From NCBI GenBank assembly GCA_003993805.1, contig RSEF01000020.1:3644292-3708291 (forward strand): a DNA stretch of 64,000 bases, written 5' to 3'. The notes below the pieces were generated by a model, which did not search any database, had not been told where the DNA came from, and saw only the letters and a program-made list of their open reading frames with translations. The stretch comes from Himantopus leucocephalus (taxonomy: Eukaryota > Chordata > Aves > Charadriiformes > Recurvirostridae). This document shows, one piece after another, positions 1 to 14,129 of the stretch; the first letter of the stretch is position 1, and every line of letters begins with the position of its first letter. A program made the translations under genes and the position numbers.

Positions 1-3000
1 GCGCGCACAGAGCCCACGTGGCAGCTCAAGCACGGTGAATGGCAGCTCATTGAGCTGCTGTTATCTAAACCACGTTTAATCGTATTCATACCTTTCATAT
101 TTTAATAAGAGCTTGGATTTCTCCCCCCCGCTCAGAAAATAAATAGCCTGTCTTTACCAGCTTAACTCTGTCCTAGAAAACTTTTTGCCTGCAAATAATA
201 ATTTATATCCACAGATTGTTTTTAACAATATCACAACACGCCTCAACAGCTGTCTTAAATCCTCTCTGTCCTGGATATATTAACGATGCAGCTGAAAGCT
301 AGCCTGGCCAGGATATTTAAAACTCAAGTGGAAAAAAGCTCCAGGTTAATCGTCAGTAACAAAATGGTCACCCTACACAAAAGCCATGGACCAAAGATAA
401 ACCACCGCTCACCCAAATAAATGAAGAGCAAGTGCCAGAATACAAATGGGGGGGGATTACCTGCACGAATTGCCTCAGCCCCAGCGTAACAGGGCAGAGA
501 CAGCCCCGAGGCTTGGGGCCGGCGTGGTGCGGCACCCAATATTGCGGCCAGCCTGCTCCGGGGGTCAGAGGAGATGCCCCCAGCTCCCAACCTCCCCCCC
601 CAGCTCAGGCATCCTTGTGCCACCACCGGGATGTCAGCTGGGCTCGGCGGAGATGACTTTTAAAGTGTAATTTGTTATTCTGTTACGGTCATTTTCTATA
701 TTAATTTTATGCGGCATCAAAAGCCCTTTCATATGTTAAACTGTAATTCATATGCTAATACCCAATTTATGGCAAGGTAATTATTTTTTGTCAAATGTAT
801 TATTCGGCGTTCGTTGAGGAAGGGAGAGGCGGGCAGCGGGTGAATTTTGGCACTCCGCAGCGTGGATGGGCAGGACCGAGCCAGGTGACACCCTCCCGCT
901 TCCCCAGCGTGAACCGGAGCGGGCTCAGCACCCCTGCCTCCTGCCGAAACCCACTCCTCTCTGATAAGGGCATCCCAGTGCCATCTATTTATTTCCTTAC
1001 TGGTGGCATCTCTGGCAGAGCTTGGAAAATCTGCTCCAAAGCTTTGAAAGGGCACCACTCAGCCCACCAAGGCTGTGCCCCCACTCAGGGCTTGGGCCAG
1101 GGACTTGTCTAACCGCTCCGGGGAAGCGGGGATGGGAGATTTACTGAGAGGAAGGGATTTTCAAAAGATAAACCGAGGAGTAATGGAACGATCCAGGCAG
1201 AAATCAGACAAAAATGAAACAAGCACCCACCTCTGCTCACGACAAGCCACGTTTTTGTCCTGTGTGGCTTTGTACTATAGCCACGGGATAGCGGCTGCCG
1301 GTTCCCTGAAAAACCGGCTCTCAGCTGCCTGTGACAGGCAGGAGGGGATGGGGACAGCCAGGGATGCCCCAGTCCCTGACCTCAGCACACAGCCCATGTG
1401 CATCACGTTGCTTTACCCCCTCTCCCACCCCAGGAAGAGTTTTGCATATCAGCGAGAGCACCCACACCTGCGCTGCGAGCGTGTGATCAGAGCTGCGTTC
1501 AACCGGACACGTGGGACACGTTCCCTTCCCAGCTGGTCCCCGTTTCACAGCCTGCCATCGCCGTGACCTGCCCTGGGTGGCGTCGCCCGCCCCGGCACCG
1601 CTCCGAGGGGCTCGGGGAGGAGACGCACGGAGGGGGCAGCGGAGCAGGGATGGGGAGCATATGCTATACATAAAAAAACACGATAGCAGTTTAGCCTTCA
1701 CCAGGTTTTTTTTCACAGTCTATTTTCTGCTTGAGGAGGCAGGTGCATTTCCCATCCTTGCAGCATCAACAGCCGACAGGCTGTCGGAGGTGTGATGGCT
1801 CCAGGACAGTTACACTGCCTCGGATTTCACATTCCTGACACATCCGATAATTATGCCAAATGAGCTCACCTCATCTTCAGCCTTCTGAGCTGCACATATT
1901 AAATTAAGCGAAAGTCGTTAGCGGTGCAGCCAAGAAAGGCAGGAGGGGAGAAGCACCGACCCGCCGTGCAGCAGGGACGGGATGGGGCTCAGGGGGTCCC
2001 CACCAGCGCTGCCGTGGCAGATGACCCACCCAAAAGAGCGAGGACCAACCCTCTCTTTCCCCCAACTCAAAGCACCACCTAATATCTACCCACGGGAGAG
2101 AGGGTGATGCTGTGAGAGCACCGCACTGCCGCTCCCCCCTTCCCCAGGAGCCAGCCAGCGGCTTCTCCCCATCTCCCCATCTCTCTTTTCAATTAACCCT
2201 TTTTCTCAAATCCTGCACTTAATACCTCACCCCATCCAGGAGATTTTGCACATATATATTTTTGGTTCTCTATCTTACATTTTTAGCACAAAAAACCCCG
2301 ACGATTTATTCCAATGATATGAACGAACTCCACCAGGCAAAATGAAGCTGTAACTCCCTCAAGCTAAACTCCAAATTCATTTCATAATCCTTAGATAAAA
2401 GCTTAGAAGCCAGAATATTCATTACCAACCCAGGCTCCACAAGCAGCCGGGGTAGTAATGGAATGGAGCAGATTTGACACAGGGGATGTTGCTACAGAAA
2501 TTAGCCTGTCATAAGATTACAGGGACTAAGTGTTATTGGGTGATAAGGTGTGATGTGTTAATATTAAATTATCTCGCCAGTTTTTAAAAAAAAAAAAAAA
2601 GAATTAAAAAAAAGGCACTGATGAAACTCCCATTTATTAAAAGCCCTGAATATGATATTAAAAGATCTCAGATAAGCCAGTTTATTTCTGTGCTGGAGAC
2701 CAAATTGAAAGAATTCTCCAGGAAGGATTTCTTTGAATGGAGAATTACACCTATAAAACAAAAAGAAGAGCCTTTAATAAATGTTTCGGGACTAAAGAAG
2801 CCTTAAAAATTCCACACTAATCTCTCCGGGGAGGGTTCATTAACCCTTCATTCCCTTTCTTGTTGCATCAAAACAGGGATTAACTAGAGAGTGTTTCCAT
2901 ATGAAATAAAGCTCTGTACATCCCAAATTCTCTCTCTATAGCAAGAGGAGATTAACCCCGCTGCTTCGTGTGACACAAAGCTGGGACAGGACTGAAACAA

Positions 3001-4142
3001 GGGTTTCTGGACAAAACAAAACCCAACAAAAAACCACAAGCACAAAGCTTAAGTGATTTGTCCAAGTCACCAGGACCAGCGAGATAACAATAGGGCCATA
3101 TAGTATCTGGAGTTTGCTTAAAAATTTGATTTGTTGCCATCAGACAGTAACAAATAACACTGAGACCCAATGCACATTTGTTCTGAAGCCGAGTGGTGAC
3201 ATCCATCACGCTCCGTCCGTGCTCGTGCGCTCCCCGGTTTCAGCCAACACCATGAAGCCCGCAGTGAAAGGATGGGAGCTAAAGCACCAGAGAATTAATG
3301 GGGGCATTAGGGACCGGAGGGATTTACGAGGCAGCCGCGGAGCAGACGAGGGGACGGCGGCAGTGAGCCTGGAGGGTGCAGTGGGGAGCGGAGCCTCAGC
3401 GGCAGGTTTTGACCCGGATAACCCGTATATACAGACTGCAGTGAGTGCCGACGGGCTCTGCGGGGGACCCCCTGCCCTGCAGATGGTGCAGGGAGCTCCC
3501 GCGGGTGTCAGGGGGGCAACCAGCCTCACCGTGCCGGGGGCGTTCAGCTGGAGTCACGACTAGGTGGGAAATGAGAAGAGGTTCTCTAATCTCTTGGAGC
3601 AATAGAGCAAGAAATGTAATTAGCTTTAAAAGGCTGCTAAGTTCATTAAAATAAAGCATGAGCCAGTACATTCAAGTAGGAGAGATGGCAGGTCTACCAG
3701 CGAGGTCCCCTGGCCCCAGGTCCCTGGTCCCCACGGGCTCTTCCCTGTCCCTCCTGCTAACAGCGAGTTGCCATCCCCCACAGCAGCCAAGGGATCTCTG
3801 GGAAGGGGTCTGTAAAAGGGGTCTGTAGCCCTAGACCCCTTAGATCCCTAAAGGGGCCTCTAGGAAGGGGTCTATAAAGTCTATATAAGGTCTTAAATAA
3901 CCACTTGTGGTGTTTTCTGAAATCCCAGCTGTTTTTCTTTTTCCCCTTAAAAAAAACAGTGTTGTTTTCACCCAGTGCTTGAGGAGGGGGTGATGGTGCT
4001 CAGCACGGTGGAGGGCACCTTGCTTGGCGAGGACAGAGGTGGGCAGATGGACCACAGCTCCCCCTCTGCCCACCATAGGCAGGTCCTGCCAGGGCAGGGT
4101 GCCCAGAGGAAGCTGATTTTCAGATGAGGGACCAAATTCTTT
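1..4142. other. Intergenic desert, left end
   Basis: No gene is recognised. The reading frames present are short, overlap on both strands and show no family motif. Composition alternates between GC-rich, CpG-bearing stretches (about 480-650, 830-960, 1560-1660, 3200-3550) and AT-rich stretches (60-330, 660-810, 2200-2960). The AT-rich stretches are the best places to look for conserved non-coding elements. A run of A and near-A sequence occupies 2583-2613. Confidence 0.7.
715..812. promoter_or_regulatory. AT-rich candidate regulatory island
   Basis: This short AT-rich island sits between GC-rich flanks. It contains an octamer-like ATGCTAAT, a homeodomain core TAATTA and a CATATG E-box close together. 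Clustered sites of this kind are common in vertebrate distal enhancers. No function can be assigned from the sequence alone, and conservation has not been tested. Confidence 0.2.
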
Positions 4143-4440
4143 CACAGAATCACAGAATGGTCGGGGTTGGAAGGGCCCTCTGGAGCTCACCCAGTGCCAC
4201 CCCCTGCCAGAGCAGGGTCACCTCCAGCAGTGGCACAGGACGGCGCCCAGGCGGGTTTGGAATGGTTCCAGAGTGGGAGACTCCCCCACCTCTCTGGGCA
4301 GCCTGTGCCACTGCTCTGCCGCCCTCACAGGGAAGAAGTTTCATCCACTTCAATTCCTGAACTTAAGTATTTTTGTCCCGCTGTCACCACCGCCTGGTCT
4401 CTCTGTCCCATCATGTCGCCCTCTCTTCTTGTTTAATCCC
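4143..4440 (-). mobile_element. CR1 LINE 3' fragment, minus strand
   Basis: Read on the minus strand, this ends in the typical CR1 3' tail: a CCCTTCCAACCCC-type motif followed by two ATTCTGTG-like octamers at 4143-4160. The rest is a diverged copy of the CR1 3' untranslated and terminal region, including the segment about paying contiguous losses in the 'CACCTCTCTGGGCAGCCTGTGCC' part of the consensus in shortened form. It is 5'-truncated, as most avian CR1 copies are. The upper boundary is approximate. Confidence 0.85.
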
Positions 4441-7400
4441 TTGCCATCGTACAGAGTTGAACTCAAGGCACAGACCCCTCTCTCCTGAGAGCTAAAACCA
4501 CCTCTCCCCATGCCCACATCCACTGCCAGCAGGGACCGCGTGTGCCAGCATCCCTCTACGCAGTGAAAGGAAAGCCAAGGACCTTCTCCCACCTTCTGCC
4601 CTGGGATGAATTGCAGCCCTCAGGCATTAACACAACTTCACAGGTACCACAAGTGGCATGTTCTGCCCATGACCCAGCCGCCTAAATTATTCAAATCTTT
4701 TAAAATCCGCCTGCATTACATCTCACTTCTCTTTGCTCTGATGCACTCAGCACAGCTCTGGCTTCATGTGAAGCAGAGGAGCTGCAGAAATGAACTCGCA
4801 CTACTCCTGTACAGACTTCTGACCCACAGATTATGCCATCCTGAGCTGGCTGAAATCAAACCGCTAGGAAAAAGAAAAGAATTTTTCTCCCTGGTTACAG
4901 CAAATTTTACAGCTGTGGGATGTTTCTGTTCTCTCCGTACAAAGGATTACACTTTTGTAAAATATTCTTTCTGTGAAATCTTTTGTGACCTACGAGCAGT
5001 ATCAAAATGCAACTCAGGGACGCCGAACAAGGCTATATATCCATGGGGGGATTTGGAAGCGAACACAGTGTCGGCACTTAACAAATAATAAATAACCATC
5101 ATTAATTATTGATCACAACCCCAGCTAATCAAGTTTCACCCCTGTGGTTACCATGCTATCAACAGACCCCTTTGATACAGCCTGCGAACGGCCTTGCAGC
5201 GCGCGCTCGCCCGGCGCGCAGCTCCCCTTCCCTCTGCCCCGGGAGCCTGCCGGCTGCGGAGCGGGGATTCAGGGAGGGGGTGAGAGCTGCTGCTCCCCCC
5301 CACACACACAGAACCCATCCGCCGCCGGGCTCCCAGAGGATGTCTGCACATCCAGAGCATGCAGAGTTTCCAGGGAAGCGATAGCATCCCGGGGCGGCAG
5401 CAGGGCTGTAACAGGGAGGGGAAAGTCTGGAATTACGGTGGGTGGTCTGCACTGCTGGGCTAAGCGCCGAGCCGGCGCCAGCTTCGGTGGCTTCAGCTGG
5501 GGGTTTTTGGTTCTGCAGCCTGGGAACGGGTCTGAGAGCTTCCCCATAAGAGCATCCCCACGAGAGCATCCCCGTGACCTTGAGGATGCACTGCCCAGCC
5601 TCAGCAAGCCTCTGCTTCAAAGCCAGACCCCACCACAGAGCCCCAGCCCCAGCCACACCAGCCACCACGCTACTTTTGGGTCAGGGCAGCTCGCCGCAAT
5701 GGACCCAGACAGGGACTCGGCCCCCCACCGCTGCCTGCCACAGCTAAGCAAAACCATCGCTTGCTCTCAGCACATCCACGGCAGCAGGTCCTGCTCCGAC
5801 CGGGAAGTGGGAAGGGATGGCATCGCGCTCTGTCACCGCCTGACCTTATTTCACAAGCAATTTGTGGAAGTGTAATACAAGAAAACTCTATCTCGCAGTT
5901 CTGACAACAGACGACTGCCTGCTCCCTTTACGGGGACGTTAAATCCTGTTATTAAATGCAAGCCATTATCAGGATGTCACTGGCATCTCTTGATGAAGCT
6001 ATATACCTGTGTAGACAGCTAGCCCATGTTTGCTTATTTACTATTCATTATAAATGCTCTGGATTGATTTTCCTCATCTTTATCTCTCTGTGGCTGGAAT
6101 ATGTCTTTTCTCTGTTCAGGGTTACTGGACCTTGCTCCCTCCTCCCCCAGGGCCGTGTAGGAATGCAAAGCTCTGCCACTGCCATCCTGTCCCAAAACCT
6201 GCCCAATATTTGTGCAGGCTGGCAAAACCGCTGGTTCTGCTGTTTTGCTGATCCCTTGGTTGTGCAGAATAATGAGCAAACCACGGATCACTGGTTGCTT
6301 CCAACCAATATTTAAGGGCACTTCTCACACCTTGCTCTGCGAGTAACTAAACAGCTGCCACCTTGTAAGCGGAGTGGTGGGACCACCCTGAGGACACTCA
6401 CCATTTGGGACGACAAAAACAAACAAACAAACAAAATCTCTTTTTTTGGCTTCCAGAAGCTCATGTCCATGTGTTTTTTTCCAGGGAGGAGAAAAGCCTT
6501 GAAAAAAAGTTCCGAGCTGGAAGTCAGGAGAGCAAACAGGGTCCTACCACGACAAGAACAGATGGGACCTGAGCTCCATATTCCTGCAACAGAACACGGA
6601 GCAAGCCCACCAACTATTTAGCAAATAAGAATAAAAGCCAGACACATTTGCTGAAGAAAGTGTTAAATACATACTGCAAGTCCTAAAAACAACATTTCTG
6701 GAAGCTTTGATAACTGCAAATAGAAGACAGTGCGAACGTTTTACCCATATTCATATTTCCCAGTAGGTGCACCCATCCCCCAGACAATTTGTGAGCCCAC
6801 ATCCAAACCAAACATCCATCTTTCTTTCAATGACATTATGACCCTTTCCAAAATCTTCTTGAAAATGTGCATTTCAGTGATTCTTTCTTGCTGGAAGCAA
6901 TAAGGCCAATCCCAAGAGCTAAAAACCCACCAGACCTTCCCAAAGTGCATGGCATAGGGTTAAAAACCAGGAGGCTTTCACATAATTTGCTCTTTGGGAC
7001 ACCATGGGTTTGGTAGCAAGCCATTCCCAAGACGCGATTTAACTTAAATAGATGCTCTCCCCCTGCCACCCCAGCCCCAGGGTCCCCTCTCGTCCCCGTC
7101 CCTACTGCAGTGCTGGCAGGAGGCAGCGGGGCTACTGCAAGGGCAGTGCCGGCTGCAGGTACCCGCTGGGGAGACAGGAGCCTGCCAGTCCTCATCCTTC
7201 CCTCTTACAGGAAAGGGCAAAGGCATCTGGCAAGCCACGTGCAGTTTTTTAACCCTCCTCTACTGATTTTCAAGCACCCACTGCTGCTTCTCACGCTGGG
7301 AAGTCCTCCCGACACAACACCAACCACGAGCATGGCCACAGGTTTAAATTTGCTTTTTCCCGGGCGTGTTGGGGAAGCTGCTTCAGGGGCACATCCCAGC

Positions 7401-9254
7401 GAGGGACCCAGACACAGTGACACATCCATCTCCGAGAAATCAGGACAGCAAGGACGGCAGTCCCTGGGAGAAGAGCTGCCTCCTGCGTTATACAAGTTTC
7501 TCAGCCAAATTGTATTCCCTCCTGCTCAGGCAACACGCACTTGCTAATTTGTGCTGGAAAGGAGGGAATTAAGTATTCCCCTCCCTCGCTGCATGGGGAA
7601 TAGCCCCAATTTCCCAGAAATCTCCCCTGACTTGTCCTTTAAATAAAGCTTAAATAATGCCACACTGTCCTTTAGGCAGCTTTTGGGAGAATATTAAGTA
7701 TATTAAGTACAAACAAATATATACTCATATACAGACAAATATATATACAATACCCTCCTTCAAGCTGCCCAGCAAGTATAGTAGGCAATCTCGCCGGCCT
7801 TCAGACGCCTACAAACGAATATCATGGGACAGGCCATTAACCCTTCTTTACCCCCCCAGGGTCCCAGACAGACCCTTTGGGCTCCGTTGCAACGCGCTGG
7901 CCCTGAGCAGCCCCATCCCCACTCTCCCTCTCTGCACATTATTATCCACAAGGTCAGGCAAAACGCTATCAAAAATGTTCTGATTATTTCCTAGAGGGGA
8001 GCGTAAGCAGCCTTTCAGCCTGGGTGACCTTGGGGGCTTTATCTGCCATCAGATAAGTAATCCCCCCGGCTGGAGGGAGGCAGCGAGGGCCCGAGACCCT
8101 CCCGCTCCCGTGGAGGGGCCCTAGCCAACCCTGCCAGGCTCTGGTCTTTGCAGCCACAACCCTCCTTTCTGATAGCCATCAGCTGGTAAAGTCCCCGCAG
8201 CACCCCATATGTCTGGGTCTCTTTATAAAGTCTTCCCCGCCATCTAGCCCCATGGTGGGAAAAGCGCATCCTGGTCCCCGCAGAGGGGGAGGAGGGTGCT
8301 GGGGCCACGGATGCTGTAGGGAGAGGACGGAGCAGGGATGCGCAGGGACCAGGCACCATTTGCCATCCCCCTTCCCACCCAAGCTGGAGCATTTTACCCT
8401 CCACAGCAAGCCAAGCAGGAACGGGAATTTTCCCTCTGCTCCTGCCTTTGGTCCTCGGTGCGTCCCCAAGCTCCGCAGATCTCACATTGCTTCAGGGTTT
8501 AAGGCAGATTCTTGCTGCCTGACTCAAGGGATGTGGAAATAAGCATAAAATGGGATTTAGGGAGCAAAGCTGTTACTAGGGATAACCGAGAGCACAACAG
8601 GGGATGCCTCTCGAAGCTGAGGACCCTGCCCAGGTGCACACTGTGCTGCCGCCTTCCCATGCTGGGGGTTTCACTTCGGCACAACAAGGATGTGGAGAAG
8701 GAAGAGGGCACCCAGGAGAGCATTTCCGCCAGCCCACGGGCCAGCACCCTCCTGCCCCAGTGTCCCCACTCAGCTCACACCCAGGGGACGGGTGCCCACC
8801 AAGCCCCAGCTCCCGCAGGAGGAGAGCAGGGAAGAGCCTGGCGTGAACAGGCACTTTTCTCTCAATGGCATCGATTATTTCTGTAATCAGCACCTCGCTG
8901 CCAAAACCGAACATCCATTATTACAGGATTCCAAAACAAAAATAACCCAAGGGAGGGAAAAAGATATAATTCAGCAGCTGTCCTGCTCCGGAACCATGCA
9001 TGTTGGGTCAGTGCCATCTAGAGGCAACAAACCAGCCAAAAGCACCTAAAGCACCCAAAAGCACCCACAACCTGGGGTTCGCGTAGCACCCAGAGGCCGC
9101 GTGGCTGCAGCGTGTCCGGGAGGGGGACCCGAGAGGTGCTTTGCTGTGTCTCGCCCCAGCGATGCAGAGCCACCGGCCCCGCTGGCTGCTGCTCCATGGG
9201 ATGCGCAGGCGAGGAGCCACGCCGCAGCCGGGCAGCCCTGGGGAGCAGGCAGCA

Positions 9255-9256
<2 letters not shown>
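4441..9256. other. Intergenic desert, no gene recognised
   Basis: This stretch is mostly unannotatable. A CpG-rich patch lies at about 5190-5480 next to AT-rich sequence. A 243-codon open frame there (5144-5875) is Pro/Ser/Arg-rich with long shadows in other frames, so I treat it as non-coding. An AAAC microsatellite lies at 6417-6436, and an AT-rich block with ATATAT runs at 7690-7760. Confidence 0.65.
6417..6436. repeat. (AAAC)n microsatellite
   Basis: About five units of AAAC on the plus strand. It is a short simple repeat with no other notable feature. Confidence 0.85.

Positions 9257-9291
<35 letters not shown>
9257..9291. repeat. (GCATCCC)5 tandem repeat
   Basis: Five exact tandem copies of the heptamer GCATCCC lie in a GC-rich segment. 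The unit is not the vertebrate telomere hexamer. Because 7 is not a multiple of 3, it reads as a periodic but meaningless peptide in every frame. Confidence 0.95.
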
Positions 9292-9510
9292 TGCCCCGCA
9301 CGGCGTGGCATGGCAGGGAGGGCAGCCACGGCCCCACGCCACCGAGGCACAGCCGAACGCGCGCCCTGCTCGCAAGCAGCCCGGCTTTTAATATGCATGC
9401 AGCTGTATTAATAGAGCTGGCTAAACACCGCCTCGGGCCAGAGGAATATTTCAGCATTTCGGTTTCATCCCAAATTAGACTGAAACAGCTAAACAGGAAC
9501 GTTTCTTCTT

Positions 9511-9539
9511 NNNNNNNNNTTTTTTTTTTTTTTTTTTTT
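9511..9539. other. 9-base N gap beside a 20-base T run
   Basis: Nine unknown bases are immediately followed by 20 T. This is most simply an unresolved homopolymer, where read quality collapsed in the poly-T. Confidence 0.95.
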
Positions 9540-12500
9540 CCCCACTGATGGAAAGTTCTGGAAAAATATCAAATGAGAAAATGAGAGATGAGAAAATACC
9601 ATATCTTTCCCATTGGTGGGGTCCAGGCTGGGGGTGTATCTGCCCGTGCCGCCCTGCCCCACGGGCAGCCTCAGCTCTTGCTTGTGCTCACACACCTTTG
9701 TGGCTGGTGCCCTTCTTTCACTGTGACAAATCTGCCCATGGGACCAAACTGGCTCCCCCAGCCTGGCAACCCCCCCAGGTGGCTGCAGCCACCCCCGGGG
9801 TTTATAGCCAGTCTGTAGGTAAGGCCGGGACAAAGCTCGCACCAAACCCGGCTGCAGCCGGGGAGGGTGACACCAGCTACAAAACAGGGACCAAACCCTG
9901 TGCCATCACTGAGCCCAAAGGAGCCTCTGGCACAGCCCCGCGGTCGCTGCCTCCGTCCCCGCCAGGAGCAGCGTGGGCCTCCGAAAGCATCTCCATGGTA
10001 CAAGCCTTTCGATTCACTTTTGTTCACTTCTGTCTTAAAAAAATAAGAATTTCTATTCAACATACTTAAGAGCGAGGAGCCTGCATAATGGAAGAATAAA
10101 ATTGCTTTCTATCCCTGGAAACCCTGTCCTATTTTGCCATGATTAACTAACTGTATTTGCATACTGTCCATTCCTGGTTAAAGACTCAGGGGGACCATTT
10201 CCAAACACTTTCTAATCTTGCACAGAGCCTGCACGCAGTGTTGTTATTTCCTGACAACCCCCAGCGTGGCTGCATCTGGCAAGCCCCACTTTTGCTTCCT
10301 TTTATTAATATTATTTCATATTTCCGTTGCCGGCTTGCCCACAGCCAGGGCCCTGCCGTGCTGGATGCTGGACTAATGAGAAGGATGATGCTTTGCTCAC
10401 TGTGGAGCGTTGCTATGTAAATTAAATGGTGTTCTCACGAGCAGGAGGCTGCCAAGACCCATGCCCGCACAGGCACATGAGAGCATCATGGTTTTTTTGC
10501 TGAGTTTTTATGCCCGTTCTCCCAGCTCGGGTACTAGGGTCAGAGGGAATTGCTGGTGCTTTTCTCGCCCTGGGGTTTGCAGGCGAAGGTTCCCCAGGAG
10601 AGGGTCTCCCCACACACACCGATGCCAATGGCCTCTTCGAACCACCCAAGCATCCCAAGATGGTGCCTCTCTACGGGTACCTATCGATGAAGCAGCAATG
10701 GGTCAGCCCACACAACCCCGAATTACGCGATATAAACCCTAGACTGTCCCTCAAGGCAAACACAGAAACTCTGGTAACTTTGGGGTTGGGAATGCCATCA
10801 GAAATCAAAAACTTTGGGGACTCAGTAATCACCGTAGCAGGGTTTTATTAAGCAAATTATTACTGAGCGAGTAAATAAAGCAGCGGGAATCAAAGCGGCA
10901 ATCGATAGCACAGTTCGATCCGGGGCAGCCTGAGCACAGCCTCGCGCTGGTGCTGCCGGCGCCGAGCGGGGGAACACCCCATCGCACGGGTGCTTGAGTG
11001 GGAGCCGAGCGGAGATTAGAACAACAAACACCCCAAAAGGCAGCTGGGCGAGCGCAGGCAGGGACAGGAGTGCCTCAGGGGTCTTTGCTCACTTTTACAC
11101 CCCACGTTACACGCTGGCCCCATCGCTGCCATTCCCACGATACAGCCCCCTTGTCACGGCAGTGACACGGGGCAGCCCGGGCACGCTGCAAGCCCTTTTT
11201 CTGCCCACAAAAGCACCAGCAGCATGGGTTAGCCGTCCTCTGCCGCAGCCCCCTGTGGCACAGGGCCATTCCCGCCCGGCATAAAGGGAAGGAGCCACAC
11301 TGCAATTTGCAGAGCCTGTGATCTCCCGCAAAGGCTCACGTGTTGCACTTTCTGCCCCGTGCAGATGCCGTGGCCATCACGGAGCACTGAGAAAGCCTCC
11401 CACCGGGGAGGAAAGCACCCCACGGGCACCCGAGGGAAAAGTCTCCCATCTCCACACTGAGCCGTGGTCAAACTGGACCGCAGCATCCCTGCATTGCCGG
11501 ATCGCAGCATGGGGTCGGGCACGGGGCTTTGCTTCCCTGTGCGAACAGCCGCCCCACGAGCAAAAAGCATCCCACAGCCACAGCCCGCTCCTGCCCAGCG
11601 GCCTCAGGGCTGACCCAAAACCCTCCGCGGAGGAGAGCACCAACACAACTCCCCTTGGCATTTATTTACGGGACTGAAGGTGATCAAATCCCCAATATTG
11701 GTTAATAAAGCACGACAGAAGTGAGAGACGCCTCTCTGCCCCCGCAGGGCTACGTCATCGCTTGCTCTGACACCTGGAATTTATGTGCTTGATTTGCACA
11801 GGCTGCATTACTCATCGAGGGCAACAAAAAAGCGTGGCCAAGCCCAAAGACATAAATCCACACCCTCAGGAAGGCTGTGCGGGACTGACCTGCGCCCACA
11901 GGGAGCAGCCCTGGACGGGGACTTTGTCACGGCAGGGGAACGTGAGCGCTGGCCGTGGACACGTTCACTCTTACAGCCACGTACCCACCGCCAGCGGCTG
12001 CCATGCTTTCCACCTCCTTCTTTTTTCCACCTCCCTTTTTTTTTCCCCACTTTCTTTAAAAAAGGAGACCAGCAGCCGTGATCTCAGAGAAAAAGGGTCA
12101 CTATTTGTCCCAGGACCATGCAAACACAGAGAAGAGCTCTCCCGTTCCCCAAGACACACGGAGAGCCGCTCACTGCTTGATGCTGCTGGAAAGTGTCGGT
12201 GTCCAATATGTCCCGAATTTCCCGCTGCACCAGCCCAGCTGTAATCAGCTTTGGATTACCATAGTCTTCTAAAGTACCAGACTCTCATAACATCCCTTCT
12301 GTTGCCAACTCTCTAAATCTCCCCAGTCACGCAGATGGTTTCCCCCCAGCAACCCAGCACCAATTACCAGGAAGTGAAAAGAACCCCAAAATAGGAAAAA
12401 AAAAAGTTAATAATCAGGTGAAAGCCAGATGCTGTTGCAACGGGCAGCTGGTGGCTGGCTTTTTGCAGCAGCACAACTACAAGGGGATATAGAGTGAAAT

Positions 12501-14129
12501 CAGACAGTGGTGAGTATAAAACTGACCGTTTCCCCATAACGTTATCATTAACCTCTGGAAGACGCTGCCGCAAATTGTCTCTTTCGGTGGTGCAGGGCTC
12601 GAGCTGATCGAACAGTCAGATCAATGGCGAGAAGAACCACGGCCACCTGAAGCACAAAAGAAAAAAATGCTGCCTAGGTTACAGAGTTTCGTCCTTCAGG
12701 ACACAGTCCAAATGCTGCCGGAGCACATGAAGAATTTCCCTCTTATCAACACTCACCATTTTTCCCATCCTTCCCTTGCCGCTGCTGGCACGTGTGGCAG
12801 CAAGAACATCCTCCGCGGCGGCTGGTCCTGCCCCAGTGATTTGAGCTGCCTGGTGCGTACTTCTCGTCTCTGATTTTCCAACAAGTCCCCAAAGGCTCCT
12901 CACCTGAGCTCCTTCTACAGCAGGACGCCCTTTTGTCTCCAGCTTTCCAGAAGGCATCATTTTCTAACAGGGATGTGCTTTGGCGAGAAGTTGCACCTAC
13001 GCCAGCACAGCCCGTGCACCCACAGGGTCACGGCACGCCAGGGCCGGCTCTTCTCCCCATCACATATTGGAATGTGGAGATCCTGAAAATCAGACTGCTG
13101 CTTTTCAGCAGTTCTCATCATTCCACTTAATTTGGGGTTTAAACAACCTTGCCGAAGGGTTTTCATCAATCCCATTGCCTCGAGTGGTAAAACTCAGGCC
13201 ATGCGAGGAAGAGACGAGGCCCAAAAATAACTGCAGCAGCCAGAAAACAGAAATAGGTTAATGAATATTTTTTATAAGTCTCTCTCTTCCTGCCAGCACA
13301 GTGCCTGGGGTGCATCCCACACTGCAGCTGGGGGCACAGGGCAGCTCTGGGCTGCGACAGCCCCCGAGGCAAACAGCCCTGGCACACAACGCCTGCCATC
13401 TCCCACCCGCCCAGGATGAGGGCAGTGATGAATGTCCCCAATGACCACATCTAGCAGCTCAAACTGGTATTTAAAAGCCCCCAAGTGCCTGAATCCCATT
13501 ACAATGCGCTGGAGACCAGAGCCTCAAGGCGCTGGCACGGCTCGTTGTCTCCTTAGCAGAATGCAGTCACATGGGGAGATGTTGGTACCCAGTGCTGTAG
13601 AAAAGCTTCACCTCCCGGGTCACATCAGTGTCCGTGCGGCTCACAGCGAGCACCGCAGCCTTCGGGGAGGGACACGTGGCAAGGCCACTGCTAACAAAGC
13701 ATAGCACACCCCGGGAAGGCTCCTCCGGTGACCCTGCGCTGGCCATTTGGCATCCTTGCTGAGCACCGGGGGCAGAGGGCAGCCGGGAACAAAGAGGACT
13801 TTACAGCCCAGCCAAGCGCAAAGGAAATAAAGGAGATTTTAAAAAAAAAAAAGAGCTGACAGAGTGTGGAGAGAGGAACTTTATAGGTTCTCACTTTCAT
13901 GCCTTTCCTCTTGCTGTACGGTGAATGGAAAAGGACAAAGAGAAAAGCCCGGCCCCTCTGCGGGGACCCTGTGCGCTGGCTCTCGCCGAGACACGCAGGC
14001 ATCGGCATTGCCGCTGCGCATCGTTTTCCTCAGGGAAAGTCAGCCGGTGGTTTTAAACTCTTTAACATTTTCAAAAGACCGATAAGGTAAATCCTCCAGG
14101 CCCCGAGCAAGGCTCCCGCTGGACCCCAC

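Noticed and set aside
4606..5088. 160-codon plus-strand frame of balanced composition
   Set aside because: Longer than expected by chance in this composition, but the peptide shows no family motif and there is no promoter, splice or polyadenylation context. It would need conservation data to be called.
5144..5875. 243-codon plus-strand frame in a CpG-rich patch
   Set aside because: Pro/Ser/Arg-rich product, long shadows in other frames on both strands, no recognisable domain, and AT-rich non-coding flanks. Its length is explained by low stop-codon density in GC-rich DNA.
9257..9291. Heptamer array as a CRISPR or interstitial telomere
   Set aside because: There are no spacers, so it is not a CRISPR array, and the unit is not the vertebrate TTAGGG hexamer.
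10890..10930. GTTCGATCC resembling a tRNA B box
   Set aside because: No matching A box, acceptor stem or cloverleaf could be drawn around it.
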